Assembly: GCF_937900395.1 (NCBI RefSeq)
Contig: NZ_CALCDX010000193.1
Span: forward strand, 1 to 48,331
Origin: an uncultured Caulobacter sp.
GTDB taxonomy: Bacteria; Pseudomonadota; Alphaproteobacteria; Caulobacterales; Caulobacteraceae
DNA: 48,331 nucleotides
Direction of reading: 5' to 3'
The translations under genes were made by a program, and so were the position numbers. How positions within the stretch are numbered: position 1 is the stretch's first letter; each line of letters starts with the position of its first letter. The notes beneath the pieces were generated by a model. That model was not told the origin of the DNA. It saw only the letters and a program-made list of their open reading frames with translations, and made no database searches. Positions 34,343 through 42,745 of this stretch are shown here, piece by piece.

Positions 34343-35202
34343 GCGACGCCGTCCTTGGCCCAAGAGACGACGATCTGGCGTTGCTCGCCCAGCTTCTCGA
34401 TGCCCAGGCGCATTTCGTCGCCGGCCTTCAGATAGACGGGCTCGGGTTTCTGGCCCATGCCCACGCCGGGCGGGGTGCCGGTGGTGATCAGGTCGCCGGG
34501 CTCCAGGGTCATGAACTCGCTGATGTACGAGACCAGCTTGCTGATCGGGAAGATCATGGTCTTGGACGAGCCGTCCTGCTTGCGCTGGCCATTGACCTCC
34601 AGCCACATGCCGAGGTTCTGCGGATCGCCGACCTCGTCTGACGTCACCAGCCACGGACCGATCGGGCCGAAGGTGTCGCAGCCCTTGCCCTTGTCCCAGG
34701 TGCCGCCGCGCTCGATCTGGAAGGCGCGTTCGGAGACGTCGTTGATCAGCACGTAACCGGCGACATAACCCAGCGCCTCGGCTTCGGTGACGTAGCGGGC
34801 GCGCGAGCCGATCACGACGCCCAGTTCGACTTCCCAGTCGGTCTTCAGCGAGCCCTTGGGCAGCATCACCGGGTCGTTCGGACCCTGGATGCAGCTGACG
34901 GCCTTGGTGAAGATCACCGGCTCTTCGGGGATCGGCAGGTTCGACTCGGCGGCGTGGTCGGCGAAGTTCAGGCCCACGGCGATGAACTTGCTGACGCCGG
35001 CGACCGGGCAGCCATAACGGGGCGAGCCCTCGACGAGGGGCAGGGTGGTCGGGTCGATCGCGGCTAGCGCGTTCAGGCTGGCGGGCGACAGCTGGGCGCC
35101 GGTGATGTCGGACACGTGAGCCGACAGATCGCGGATCTTGCCGTCGGCGTCGAGGAGGCCAGGCTTTTCGGAGCCCTTGGGGCCATAGCGGAGCAGTTTC
35201 AT
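34339..35202 (-). CDS. Fumarylacetoacetate hydrolase family protein, probable L-2,4-diketo-3-deoxyrhamnonate hydrolase (LRA6-like)
   Basis: The product is 287 residues with the FAH C-terminal domain. Metal ligands Glu124 and Glu126 in DWEVELGVVIG and Asp155 in LINDVSERAFQ are present, and GTWDKGKGCDTFGPIGPW and ITTGTPPGVGMG are conserved family segments. LRA6-type hydrolases split L-2,4-diketo-3-deoxyrhamnonate into pyruvate and L-lactate. The gene is coupled to the dehydrogenase that makes its substrate and follows the rhamnonate dehydratase by 21 bases. An L-lactate dehydrogenase gene in the same locus fits the predicted product. Confidence 0.9.
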   Translation of the reverse strand: MKLLRYGPKGSEKPGLLDADGKIRDLSAHVSDITGAQLSPASLNALAAIDPTTLPLVEGSPRYGCPVAGVSKFIAVGLNFADHAAESNLPIPEEPVIFTKAVSCIQGPNDPVMLPKGSLKTDWEVELGVVIGSRARYVTEAEALGYVAGYVLINDVSERAFQIERGGTWDKGKGCDTFGPIGPWLVTSDEVGDPQNLGMWLEVNGQRKQDGSSKTMIFPISKLVSYISEFMTLEPGDLITTGTPPGVGMGQKPEPVYLKAGDEMRLGIEKLGEQRQIVVSWAKDGVA

Positions 35203-35223
35203 AGGTCTCGCCTTGAGGGAGGA

Positions 35224-36402
35224 CTAGCGGACGTAAGGCCGGTGCAGACCGACCTCGCGATTGAGTTCGACGCCGAAGCCCGGCGCGTCGGAGAGCTTGA
35301 GTTTGCCGTTCACCGGCACGGGCTCGCCGATCAGCTGCGGGTGGAACATCGGGACCACCTCGTCGGCTTTCGGAGCCATCATCAGGAACTCGGCGAACGG
35401 GCTGTTATGCCGCGTGATGACGAAGTGATAGCTGTAGACGCTCGAGCCGTGCGGGATCATCAGCACGCCCTTGCTGTCGGCCAGGTTGGCGATCTTGATC
35501 AGCTCGGTGACGCCGCCGCACCAGCCGACGTCCGGCTGGATGATGTCGCAGCACTCCATCTCCAGCAGCATGCGGAAGCCCCAGCGGGTGGCTTCGTGCT
35601 CGCCGGTGGTGACCAGCATGCCGGTCGGCGCGTTCTTCTTCAGGTCGCGGTAGCCCCAGTAGTCGTCGGGGCTGAGCGCCTCCTCGATCCACTTGAGGCC
35701 ATATTCGTGGGCCTTATGGGCCAGCTTGGTGGCGTAGTTGAGATCCAGCGACATCCAGCAGTCGAACATCAACCAGAAGTCCTCGCCGCAACGCTCACGC
35801 ATCGTGGCCAGCTCTTCGATGTTCTTGCGCAGGCCTTCCTCGCCCTCGGCAGGGCCGTGGTGCAGGGGCATCTTGCCGCCGATGAAGCCCATCTCCTTCG
35901 CCAGGTCCGGTCGCGCGCCGGTCGCGTAGAAGGTCAGCTCGTCGCGGACCTTGCCGCCGAGCAGGGCGTAGACCGGTTCCTGGCGCAGCTTGCCCAAGAG
36001 GTCGTAGAGCGCCAGGTCGACGCCCGAGATGGCGTTCACCACCAGGCCTTTTCGGCCATAGTACTGCGTCGAGAAGTACATCTGGTCCCAGATCTTCTCG
36101 ACCTCGGTCGGGTCGCGGCCTTCCAGGAAGCGCGAGAGGTGCTTTTCGACGATGTAGGCGGCCGGCTCGCCGCCCGTGGTCACGGCGAAGCCGATGGTGC
36201 CGTCGGCGGCCTCGATCTCGACGACCAGCGTGCCCAACACGTTGATGCCGAAGCTTTGGCGGCTCTGCCGGTACTCAGGGTAGCGCGACATCGGCGTGGC
36301 GATGTGGTCGTCGATCCAGTGGCCCGCGCCTTGGTCGTGATAGTCGGCGCCGCCCCCGCGGACGACGAAGGCGCGGACGTGCTTGATGACCGGGAACGCC
36401 AT
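35224..36402 (-). CDS. rhmD: L-rhamnonate dehydratase
   Basis: This 392-residue enolase-superfamily enzyme is recognisably similar from end to end to E. coli RhmD as I recall it (HVRAFVV, DYHDQGAGHWIDDHIATPMS, RQSFGINVLGT, YATGARPDLAKEMGFIGGKMP). Metal ligands are Asp214 (FDCWMS), Glu240 (WIEE) and Glu268 (GEH); His318 in PHGSSVYS is the catalytic base. It dehydrates L-rhamnonate to 2-keto-3-deoxy-L-rhamnonate. It is the first gene of the eight-gene minus-strand operon (36402 to 25725) and diverges from the IclR regulator gene. Confidence 0.95.
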   Translation of the reverse strand: MAFPVIKHVRAFVVRGGGADYHDQGAGHWIDDHIATPMSRYPEYRQSRQSFGINVLGTLVVEIEAADGTIGFAVTTGGEPAAYIVEKHLSRFLEGRDPTEVEKIWDQMYFSTQYYGRKGLVVNAISGVDLALYDLLGKLRQEPVYALLGGKVRDELTFYATGARPDLAKEMGFIGGKMPLHHGPAEGEEGLRKNIEELATMRERCGEDFWLMFDCWMSLDLNYATKLAHKAHEYGLKWIEEALSPDDYWGYRDLKKNAPTGMLVTTGEHEATRWGFRMLLEMECCDIIQPDVGWCGGVTELIKIANLADSKGVLMIPHGSSVYSYHFVITRHNSPFAEFLMMAPKADEVVPMFHPQLIGEPVPVNGKLKLSDAPGFGVELNREVGLHRPYVR

Positions 36403-36653
36403 GAACGACGAGGCTCCAACCTATTGGGCGATCGCCCTAGACGACGCCCGGGACAAGGAAGGCTCGCCCGCCGAAGATTTCGGCAAGACTGGGCGCGGTT
36501 TGGCCGCGCCTACCTCCCCAATACAACTATGACACGCTATCGGTTCACTTGGCTCTTCGGCGAGAAGAGTCGCCGTACGCCCGCTTGCCTTGCGTTCCAC
36601 AATATGAGAGGTAGTGCTATAAAATGAAACGAGCGTCAAGGGGAACGGAGACG
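36403..36653. promoter_or_regulatory. Divergent control region of the rhamnose operon and iclR-type gene
   Basis: Next to the dehydratase start lie three inverted repeats: GGGCGATCGCCC (36426-36437), GCCGAA-GAT-TTCGGC (36470-36484) and GGCGCGG-TTTGG-CCGCGCC (36492-36510). All would be in the mRNA leader if the minus-strand promoter is upstream of 36510. The part nearer the regulator is AT-richer and holds ccacaatatgagag, weakly echoed as ctctcaatatatgg in reverse near 44844, and TATAAA at 36619-36624, a possible -10 for the regulator. Operator assignment is tentative. Confidence 0.45.
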
Positions 36654-37454
36654 ATGGCGGGGGACGATAAAACGGCGCCCAAGTCTCCGAGCGGCAGCCA
36701 GACCCTGTTCCGGGGCTTGGATCTTCTGGACGTGGTCGCGGAGTCCGGAACCATCGCCTTGCCGGCGCTGGCCAAGCAGCTGGGCCTGACCCGCAGTACA
36801 ACACATCGCCTCGCCACCGCGTTGGTCGAGCGCCGGTTCCTGTCGCAGGCCCCGCGCGAAGGCTACAGCCTGGGCTCCAAGCTCCTGGAGCTCGGCTATC
36901 TGGCCAGCCAGCAGATGGACCTGCCGCGGATCGCCCGGCCGCATCTCGAAAAGCTCTGGGAAGACACCGAGGACACCGTGCACCTCGGCGTGCTGGACAA
37001 CGACCGGGCGCTTTATCTCGACAAGCTGACGGGCCGCCGCCGCATCAATATCAGCTCGCGCGTCGGCGATCGTCAGCCGATCCGCTCGACGGGGTTGGGC
37101 AAGGCGCTGGTGCTGGACGAGCTGGAGGACCGCTGGCGCACGCTCTACCGCTCCGAAGGCCCGCCGGCTCCGGGCGCGCCCGACGAGGCGCAGTGGATCG
37201 ACTGGATGCGCGACTACGCCCAGCGCGGCGTGGCCTTCGACCTGGAAGAGAACGAGGACCGTATCCGCTGCGTCGCCGCGCCGATCCGCGGGGCTTCGGG
37301 CCAGATCGTCGGCGCGATCAGCGTCTCGGGCGCGGCCCAGTACATGGACGACGATCGCATGAAGGCGCTGGTGGACGATGTCCGCGACACCGCCAACGCC
37401 ATCGGTCGCGATCTCGGCTGGAACGGCAAGAGGACCACCGTCGGCAAGCGCTAG
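36654..37454 (+). CDS. IclR-family transcriptional regulator
   Basis: The product is 266 residues from the ATG at 36654, which has GGAG just upstream. An earlier in-frame ATG at 36624 overlaps a likely -10 (TATAAA), so I disfavour it. The N-terminal winged helix is LFRGLDLLDVVAESGTIALPALAKQLGLTRSTTHRLATALVERRFL; the C-terminal effector domain contains GRRRINISSRVGDRQPIRSTGLGKALV and RCVAAPIRG, both typical IclR segments. It lies between the two arms of the rhamnose locus, reads divergently from the operon, and is the first gene of the plus-strand arm. Probable ligand: a rhamnose-pathway intermediate (inference). Confidence 0.9.
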   Translation: MAGDDKTAPKSPSGSQTLFRGLDLLDVVAESGTIALPALAKQLGLTRSTTHRLATALVERRFLSQAPREGYSLGSKLLELGYLASQQMDLPRIARPHLEKLWEDTEDTVHLGVLDNDRALYLDKLTGRRRINISSRVGDRQPIRSTGLGKALVLDELEDRWRTLYRSEGPPAPGAPDEAQWIDWMRDYAQRGVAFDLEENEDRIRCVAAPIRGASGQIVGAISVSGAAQYMDDDRMKALVDDVRDTANAIGRDLGWNGKRTTVGKR

Positions 37455-37481
37455 ACGGCCAGTAACGGAGTGGGAGGAACG

Positions 37482-38243
37482 ATGCTTCTGAAGGACAAGG
37501 TGGTGCTGGTGACCGGCGCCTCGCAGGGGATCGGCAAGGCCGCCGCGATCGGCTGCGCGCGGCACGGCGCGGACGTCGCCATCAACTACCATTCCGACGA
37601 AGCGGGCGCGGCCGACGCGGTGCGCGAGATCGAGTCCCTGGGCCGCCGCGCTATCGCCGTTAAGGGCGACGTGGCTGAGGTGGAGACCGCCGGCGCCTTC
37701 GTCCAGGCCGCCGTCGACGCGTTCGGCAAGATCGACGTGTTCGTCAACAACGCCGGCATCTGCCCGTTCCACGCCTTCCTCGACATGCCGCCCGAGGTCA
37801 TGGAGCGGACGATGAAGGTCAATCTGTTCGGCGCCTACTACATGGTCCAGGCGGCGGCCAACCAGATGGTGAAGCAAGGCCACGGCGGCGCGATCATCGC
37901 CGTCAGCTCGATCAGCGCCCTGGTCGGCGGCGGCATGCAGACCCACTACACCCCGACCAAGGCCGGGGTGCATAGCCTGATGCAGTCGACGGCCATCGCG
38001 CTGGGCAAGCACGGCATCCGCTGCAACTCGGTGCTGCCGGGCACCATCGAGACCGCCATCAACAAGGAAGACCTCTCCGACGTCGCCAAGCGCGAATACA
38101 TGGAAGGCCGCATCCCGCTGGGACGCCTGGGAGAGCCCGACGACCTGGCCGGGCCCATCGTGTTCCTGGCCTCGGATCTCGCCAAGTACGTCACCGGCGC
38201 GGCCCTGCTGGTCGACGGCGGCGCCTTCGTGAACCTGCAGTAG
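37482..38243 (+). CDS. SDR dehydrogenase, probable L-rhamnose 1-dehydrogenase (LRA1-like)
   Basis: The product is 253 residues from the ATG at 37482, preceded by GGGAGGA. Cofactor motif TGASQGIG (11-18), NNAG (89-92), catalytic Ser143 and Tyr156-x3-Lys160 (YTPTK) are intact. The NAD(P) segment INYHSDEAGAADAV and the C-terminal VTGAALLVDGGAFVNLQ are typical of sugar 1-dehydrogenases of this family. It would oxidise L-rhamnose to L-rhamnono-lactone, the entry step; every later step of the pathway is encoded on the facing strand. It follows the iclR-type gene by 27 bases. Confidence 0.86.
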   Translation: MLLKDKVVLVTGASQGIGKAAAIGCARHGADVAINYHSDEAGAADAVREIESLGRRAIAVKGDVAEVETAGAFVQAAVDAFGKIDVFVNNAGICPFHAFLDMPPEVMERTMKVNLFGAYYMVQAAANQMVKQGHGGAIIAVSSISALVGGGMQTHYTPTKAGVHSLMQSTAIALGKHGIRCNSVLPGTIETAINKEDLSDVAKREYMEGRIPLGRLGEPDDLAGPIVFLASDLAKYVTGAALLVDGGAFVNLQ

Positions 38244-38247
38244 ACCG

Positions 38248-39390
38248 ATGATCGTTTCGTCCACCACGGACTTCCGCGAGGCGGCGCGGCGCAAGCTGCC
38301 GCGCTTCCTGTTCGACTATATCGACGGCGGCGCCTATGCCGAGCGGACGCTCCAGCGCAACGTCGCGGACCTCGCCGACATCGCCCTGCGCCAGCGGGTG
38401 CTCAAGGACGTGTCTGCCGGCGATCCCTCAACGACGCTGTTCGGCGTCAAGCAAGCGCTGCCGGTCGCCCTGGCGCCCGTCGGCCTGACGGGCATGTACG
38501 CGCGCCGCGGCGAATGCCAGGCCGCCCGCGCCGCCGCCCGCAAGGGCGTGCCGTTCTGCTTGTCCACCGTGTCGGTCTGCGACGTCGACGAGGTCAGCAA
38601 GGCCTCGTCCGCGCCCATCTGGTTCCAGCTCTATGTTTTGCGCGACCGGGCGTTCATGCGCGACCTGCTGGTCCGGGCGCGCGAAGCTGGGGCGACAGCC
38701 CTCGTGTTCACGGTCGACATGCCCGTGCCCGGCGCCCGATACCGCGACGCCCACTCGGGCATGAGCGGCCCGAACGCCGCCGCCAGGCGGATCGTCCAGG
38801 CGATGTTCAAGCCGTCCTGGGCCTGGGACGTCGGCGTGATGGGCCGTCCCCACACTCTGGGCAATGTCGCGCCGGTGCTGGGCGAGAACTCCGGCCTCGA
38901 GGACTTCATGGGGTGGCTGGGGGCGAACTTCGATCCGTCCATCCAGTGGAAGGACCTGGAGTGGATCCGCGACCTCTGGAAGGGGCCGCTGATCATCAAG
39001 GGCGTGCTGGATCCGGAGGACGCCAAGGCCGCCGCCGACATCGGCGCGGATGGGGTGGTGGTGTCCAATCACGGCGGCCGCCAGTTGGACGGTGTGCTGT
39101 CCAGCGTTCGCGCCTTGCCGTCGATCGCCGACGCGGTCGGGGACCGGCTGACGGTCCTGGCCGACAGCGGCGTGCGCTCTGGCCTCGACGTGGTGCGGAT
39201 GCTGGCGCTGGGCGCCAAGGGCGTCCTTCTGGGCCGCGCCTTCGTCTACGCCCTGGCCGCGCGCGGCGAGGCGGGCGTGACCCAGCTGCTCGACCTGATC
39301 GAGAAAGAGATGCGCGTGGCCATGGCCCTGACGGGCGTCCGCGACGTCGCCAGCATCGATCGGTCCATCCTCGCGGAGCTGAAATCGTGA
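38248..39390 (+). CDS. lldD: FMN-dependent L-lactate dehydrogenase (alpha-hydroxy-acid oxidase family)
   Basis: This 380-residue TIM-barrel flavoenzyme has FLFDYIDGGAYAERTLQRN at the N-terminus, Lys251 in IIKGVL and the catalytic SNHGGRQLD with His275 and Arg278. An FMN-phosphate site (VLADSGVRSG, GAKGVLLGRAF) follows. It oxidises L-lactate to pyruvate and feeds electrons to the respiratory chain at the inner membrane. Its presence here is explained if LRA6 produces L-lactate from rhamnose. It starts 4 bases after the rhamnose dehydrogenase stop and its stop overlaps the next start (GTGA). Confidence 0.9.
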   Translation: MIVSSTTDFREAARRKLPRFLFDYIDGGAYAERTLQRNVADLADIALRQRVLKDVSAGDPSTTLFGVKQALPVALAPVGLTGMYARRGECQAARAAARKGVPFCLSTVSVCDVDEVSKASSAPIWFQLYVLRDRAFMRDLLVRAREAGATALVFTVDMPVPGARYRDAHSGMSGPNAAARRIVQAMFKPSWAWDVGVMGRPHTLGNVAPVLGENSGLEDFMGWLGANFDPSIQWKDLEWIRDLWKGPLIIKGVLDPEDAKAAADIGADGVVVSNHGGRQLDGVLSSVRALPSIADAVGDRLTVLADSGVRSGLDVVRMLALGAKGVLLGRAFVYALAARGEAGVTQLLDLIEKEMRVAMALTGVRDVASIDRSILAELKS

Positions 39391-40169
39391 TCGCCGCGCT
39401 CGCCTTGGCCGCCGCCTTGGCGGCCGCGCCCCCGCCCTCTGGGCCACGCATCGTCATCGCCAGCGATTCCACCGCCGCCAACTACAGCGCCGACCGCTAC
39501 CCGCAGATGGGGTGGGGCATGGTGCTGAAGTGCTCGCTGGACCCGAATGTGGAGGTCCTGAACCTGGCGCGCGGCGGCCGCTCGACCAAGACCTTCATCG
39601 AGGAGGGGCTGTGGGACCAACTGGTCGCTCAGCTCCGCCCCGGCGACACCGTGCTGATCCAGTTCGGCCACAACGACGCCGACACCAAGAAGATGGAGCG
39701 CCATACAGATCCGAACGGCGCCTACGACGTCAATCTGCGGCGCTTCGTGGCCGACGTCCGCAAGGCCAAGGCGACGCCGGTGCTGGTCACCCCGATCGCC
39801 CGCTGGATGTGGGAGAACGGCGAACCCAAGGACGCCCACGGGCCCTACGCAGCGACGATCCATCGCGTGGCTGCGGACCTGAAGGTTCCGCTGGTCGACC
39901 TCGACGGCGACATGATGGCGGCGCTGAAGGCGAGGGGAGAGCTCGCCTCGCAAAGGCTCTACCTGCAATACAAGCCCTATGACCACGTCGCGCGCTATCC
40001 CGAGGGGATCGCCGACGACACCCACATCAACGAGCAGGGGGCGCGTCTCGGCGCGGCGCTGGTTGCGACGCGGCTGGCGAGCCTGAAGTTGCCGATCTCG
40101 CGTCACGTTCAACCGGCGTCCGTCGCCGGCCAGCCGCGACTGGGCGGCCCCAGCTGTCCGGGAGACTGA
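39387..40169 (+). CDS. Rhamnogalacturonan acetylesterase-like SGNH hydrolase
   Basis: The product is 260 residues from a GTG at 39387 that overlaps the lldD stop by 4 bases. A short Ala/Leu-rich signal peptide is followed by the SGNH blocks: Ser28 in ASDSTAANY, Gly/Asn in the RGGRS and FGHND (94-97) motifs, and DDTH with His213. The SDST start, RGGRSTKTF and YVHH-like YKPYDHVARYPEGIADDTHIN are those of rhamnogalacturonan acetylesterases (CE12), which remove acetyl groups from galacturonate in the backbone. Block I reads ASDS where GDS is usual. Probably periplasmic. Confidence 0.88.
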   Translation: MIAALALAAALAAAPPPSGPRIVIASDSTAANYSADRYPQMGWGMVLKCSLDPNVEVLNLARGGRSTKTFIEEGLWDQLVAQLRPGDTVLIQFGHNDADTKKMERHTDPNGAYDVNLRRFVADVRKAKATPVLVTPIARWMWENGEPKDAHGPYAATIHRVAADLKVPLVDLDGDMMAALKARGELASQRLYLQYKPYDHVARYPEGIADDTHINEQGARLGAALVATRLASLKLPISRHVQPASVAGQPRLGGPSCPGD

Positions 40170-40170
40170 C

Positions 40171-41409
40171 ATGAAGCGCTCACCCGCCGTTGTGACCTTG
40201 GCGGCCATCGTGGCCGTCCTGACCGCCGGGCCTGGCCTCGCGGCGCCCAAGCCCAGGCCCGCCGTGGCGGTCGCGCCGCTCTCCACCTGGTCGTCGGCGT
40301 GGTTCAGCGCGCCCCTGGCTCCGGCGGCGGTGGCCCGGCCGAACGAGGTGCGAGCCTTCACGGACGCCACTGTCCGCCAGTTCGTAAGGCTCAACCTCGG
40401 CGGCGACGCCGTCCGCCTGCGGCTGACCAACGAACTGAGCGAGCGGAGCCTGAAGGTCGGCGCGATGACCGTCGCGCTGGCGGACGCCGACGGCAAGCTC
40501 AAGGGGACGCCCATTCCCGTCACCTTCGGCGGAAAGTCCGAGGCTTCGATCCCGCCCGGCGCGCCCTTGCTGAGCGATCCGATCGCGCTGCCCGTCAAGG
40601 CCATGGACCACCTGTCCGTCTCGACCTTCTACGTCGAGCCGACCGCGCCGGCCGGACACCGCATGCGCCTGTTCGTCTCGCCGCCGGGCAATCATACGGG
40701 CAAGACCGAGGTCCCCGGCGAGCAGGCTCTCCGCGGCCCTGGCCTGATCTCCGGCGTCGAGGTGCGGGGCGCCAGCCAAAGGCCGGTGATCGTGGCCATC
40801 GGCGACTCGATCACCGAAGGCGCGCGATCCACACCCGACGCCAACATGGGCTGGCCCGAGCAGCTGGCGGCGCGGCTCGCGGCGCGCGGCGTCGATCTCG
40901 CCGTGGTCAATGCCGGGATCAGCGGCGGTCGGGTGTTGCGCGAGGGGGCCGGTCCCAGCGCGCTGACCCGCTTCGATCGCGATGTGCTTTCCATTACGGG
41001 TCTATCCAGCGTGGTCTTGCTGGAGGGCATCAACGACATCGGACGCCCCGCCCAGCCGGGCTACGCCAGCGAGGCCGTCACCGCCGACGATCTGATCGCC
41101 GGCTATCGCCAGCTGATCGCGCGGGCCCACGCGCGCGGCGTGAAAATCCACGCTGGCACGCTGCTTCCGTTCGAGGGGGCGATGTATTTCCACGCCGCCG
41201 GCGAGGCGACACGCCAGGCGGTCAATGCCTGGATCCGGACCAGCGGCGAGTTCGACGGCGTCATCGACTTCGAGGCGGCCATGAAGGATCCCGCCAAGCC
41301 CTCGCGGATGCTGGAAGGCCTGCACAGCGGCGACTTCCTGCACCCAGGCGACGCCGGCTATGCGCGCATGGCCGAGGTCGCGGACAAGGCCCTGTTTGGA
41401 GGGCGCTAA
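40171..41409 (+). CDS. Exported SGNH/GDSL hydrolase with N-terminal beta domain
   Basis: The product is 412 residues with signal peptide MKRSPAVVTLAAIVAVLTAGPGLA. Residues ~35-195 form a beta-rich N-terminal domain (FVRLNLGGDAVRLRLTNELSERSL). The catalytic GDSITEG (Ser213), NAGISGGR, LEGINDIG (Asn288) and DFLHPGDAGY (Asp388, His391) follow. It is an esterase with unresolved substrate; being directly after the acetylesterase gene (one base gap), removal of a second acetyl or feruloyl group from pectin side chains is plausible. It ends the plus-strand arm and converges with the PL22-like gene with 7 bases between. Confidence 0.87.
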   Translation: MKRSPAVVTLAAIVAVLTAGPGLAAPKPRPAVAVAPLSTWSSAWFSAPLAPAAVARPNEVRAFTDATVRQFVRLNLGGDAVRLRLTNELSERSLKVGAMTVALADADGKLKGTPIPVTFGGKSEASIPPGAPLLSDPIALPVKAMDHLSVSTFYVEPTAPAGHRMRLFVSPPGNHTGKTEVPGEQALRGPGLISGVEVRGASQRPVIVAIGDSITEGARSTPDANMGWPEQLAARLAARGVDLAVVNAGISGGRVLREGAGPSALTRFDRDVLSITGLSSVVLLEGINDIGRPAQPGYASEAVTADDLIAGYRQLIARAHARGVKIHAGTLLPFEGAMYFHAAGEATRQAVNAWIRTSGEFDGVIDFEAAMKDPAKPSRMLEGLHSGDFLHPGDAGYARMAEVADKALFGGR

Positions 41410-41416
41410 AGCCGGC

Positions 41417-42745
41417 TCAGGGCCGCGCCTTGGCGATCTCTACCGCATAGACCTGGTTGGCGCCGTGCATGTTGGAGCGGAACACCAACCACTTGGCGTC
41501 CGGCGTGAAGTTGACGTTCGGCTCCAGCCGATAGTCGTGGCCGCGCATGTCGACGAGGCGCTCGGCGTCCAGCACGCCGGGGCTGATCAGGTGCTCGGCG
41601 CCAGGGGCGTGGATGCCGGCGACATCGGGGATGGCGCGGGGCTTCAGCAGCACGATCCATTTGCCGTCCGGCGCGTGGGCGACCATCTCGCTGTCGCCGC
41701 CGTCGCCGGCGAACAGCTTGCCGTCGGGCGATGAGTTGAAGTGCACCGACCAGGCATTGCGCTCCAGGTGCAGCCAGGTGCGCTTGCCCGTGGCGATCTC
41801 GTAGCCGGCGACCCAGAAGTCCTCGCCGCGCGGGGTTTGCAGGTCGTACCAGACGGTTTTGCCGTCGGCGCTGAACCACTCGTGGCCGGCGATCTCCATA
41901 TTCATGGTCCGGGTGTGGATCTTGACCGGCGTGTCGCCTGCCTTGTCGGTCCGCACCAGCCACAGCCGGTCGACCTTGTGCCAGGGACCCTCGTGGCAGA
42001 ACATCAGGAGACCCGGATCGGTCGGCGAGAACTGCAGGTGGTTTAGCCAGTCCGCAGCCTGATGCACGACCTTGCGCTCGCCGGTCACCGTGTTGATCGT
42101 GAAGATCTCCATCGGGATGCGGCTGTCTAGGCGCGCGTTCAACTGCACCTCGCGCCCCTCGGCGTAGGATAGCGCCCTGCCGTCGGCGCTCTTCACGTCG
42201 TCGGGATTCCTGGGCAGGGCGTCGGCCAGGTTCGGCGGGATCGGGACGTCCGTGCGGACGGCGACGCCGGCCAGTAGCGTCTCGTCGGCGTTCAAGGTCT
42301 GGAAGCCGCCGCGATCCACCTTGGCGACCTCGCGGGTGGCCTTGGTGTAGGGATCGGCGGCCATCACGACCTTGGGCCCCATGGGATCGGCGGTCAGCGC
42401 CTTCTCGTAATAGACCGCGCCTGTCTTACGACCGACAAACAGCAGCTTGACCTTGCCCTCGACGATCCTGGTCAGGGCGCGGGTCTTCAGGTCCATCGCC
42501 GTGATGCCGGTGGGCGTGGCGAAGACCAGTCGGTCGCCCTTGGGCGTGTAGGCGTTGTAGTTGAAATAGAGGCTTGAGCTCCCAGGCTCGCGCGACAGGC
42601 GGACAATGCGATGTCCTGTGACCTTGTCGACCCACTCCAGCGGCGGCTCGGGCGCGCCGGGCTTGGCGGCGGTCTGCAGGTCTTGGGCCTGCGCCAGGCC
42701 CGCTAGCAGCAGGGCGGCCGCGCCGCCGATCAGGAACGATTTCAT
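41417..42745 (-). CDS. Exported PL22-like oligogalacturonate lyase family protein
   Basis: The product is 442 residues starting at 42745, overlapping the PL11 stop by 4 bases (ATGA). Signal peptide MKSFLIGGAAALLLAGLAQA precedes a seven-bladed-propeller-like chain. Segments MFCHEGPWHKVDRLWLV, GHEWFSADGKTVWYDLQTPRGEDFWVAG, SVHFNSSPDGKLFAGDGGD and VNFTPDAKWLVFRSNM match the oligogalacturonate lyase (Pectate_lyase22) family, with His residues able to bind the catalytic metal. Most known members are cytoplasmic, so the signal peptide is notable. It may act on rhamnogalacturonan oligomers instead of pure oligogalacturonate. Confidence 0.85.
   Translation of the reverse strand: MKSFLIGGAAALLLAGLAQAQDLQTAAKPGAPEPPLEWVDKVTGHRIVRLSREPGSSSLYFNYNAYTPKGDRLVFATPTGITAMDLKTRALTRIVEGKVKLLFVGRKTGAVYYEKALTADPMGPKVVMAADPYTKATREVAKVDRGGFQTLNADETLLAGVAVRTDVPIPPNLADALPRNPDDVKSADGRALSYAEGREVQLNARLDSRIPMEIFTINTVTGERKVVHQAADWLNHLQFSPTDPGLLMFCHEGPWHKVDRLWLVRTDKAGDTPVKIHTRTMNMEIAGHEWFSADGKTVWYDLQTPRGEDFWVAGYEIATGKRTWLHLERNAWSVHFNSSPDGKLFAGDGGDSEMVAHAPDGKWIVLLKPRAIPDVAGIHAPGAEHLISPGVLDAERLVDMRGHDYRLEPNVNFTPDAKWLVFRSNMHGANQVYAVEIAKARP

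Noticed and set aside
36597..36610. Weak similarity between ccacaatatgagag near the IclR start and the reverse of ctctcaatatatgg near 44844, as a common IclR operator
   Set aside because: Only about 9 of 13 positions agree and the sites are not good palindromes. Not enough to claim an operator without comparative data.
36619..36656. IclR-type gene starting at the ATG at 36624
   Set aside because: That ATG overlaps a TATAAA box and has no well-spaced ribosome site; the ATG at 36654 follows GGAG. The earlier start remains possible.
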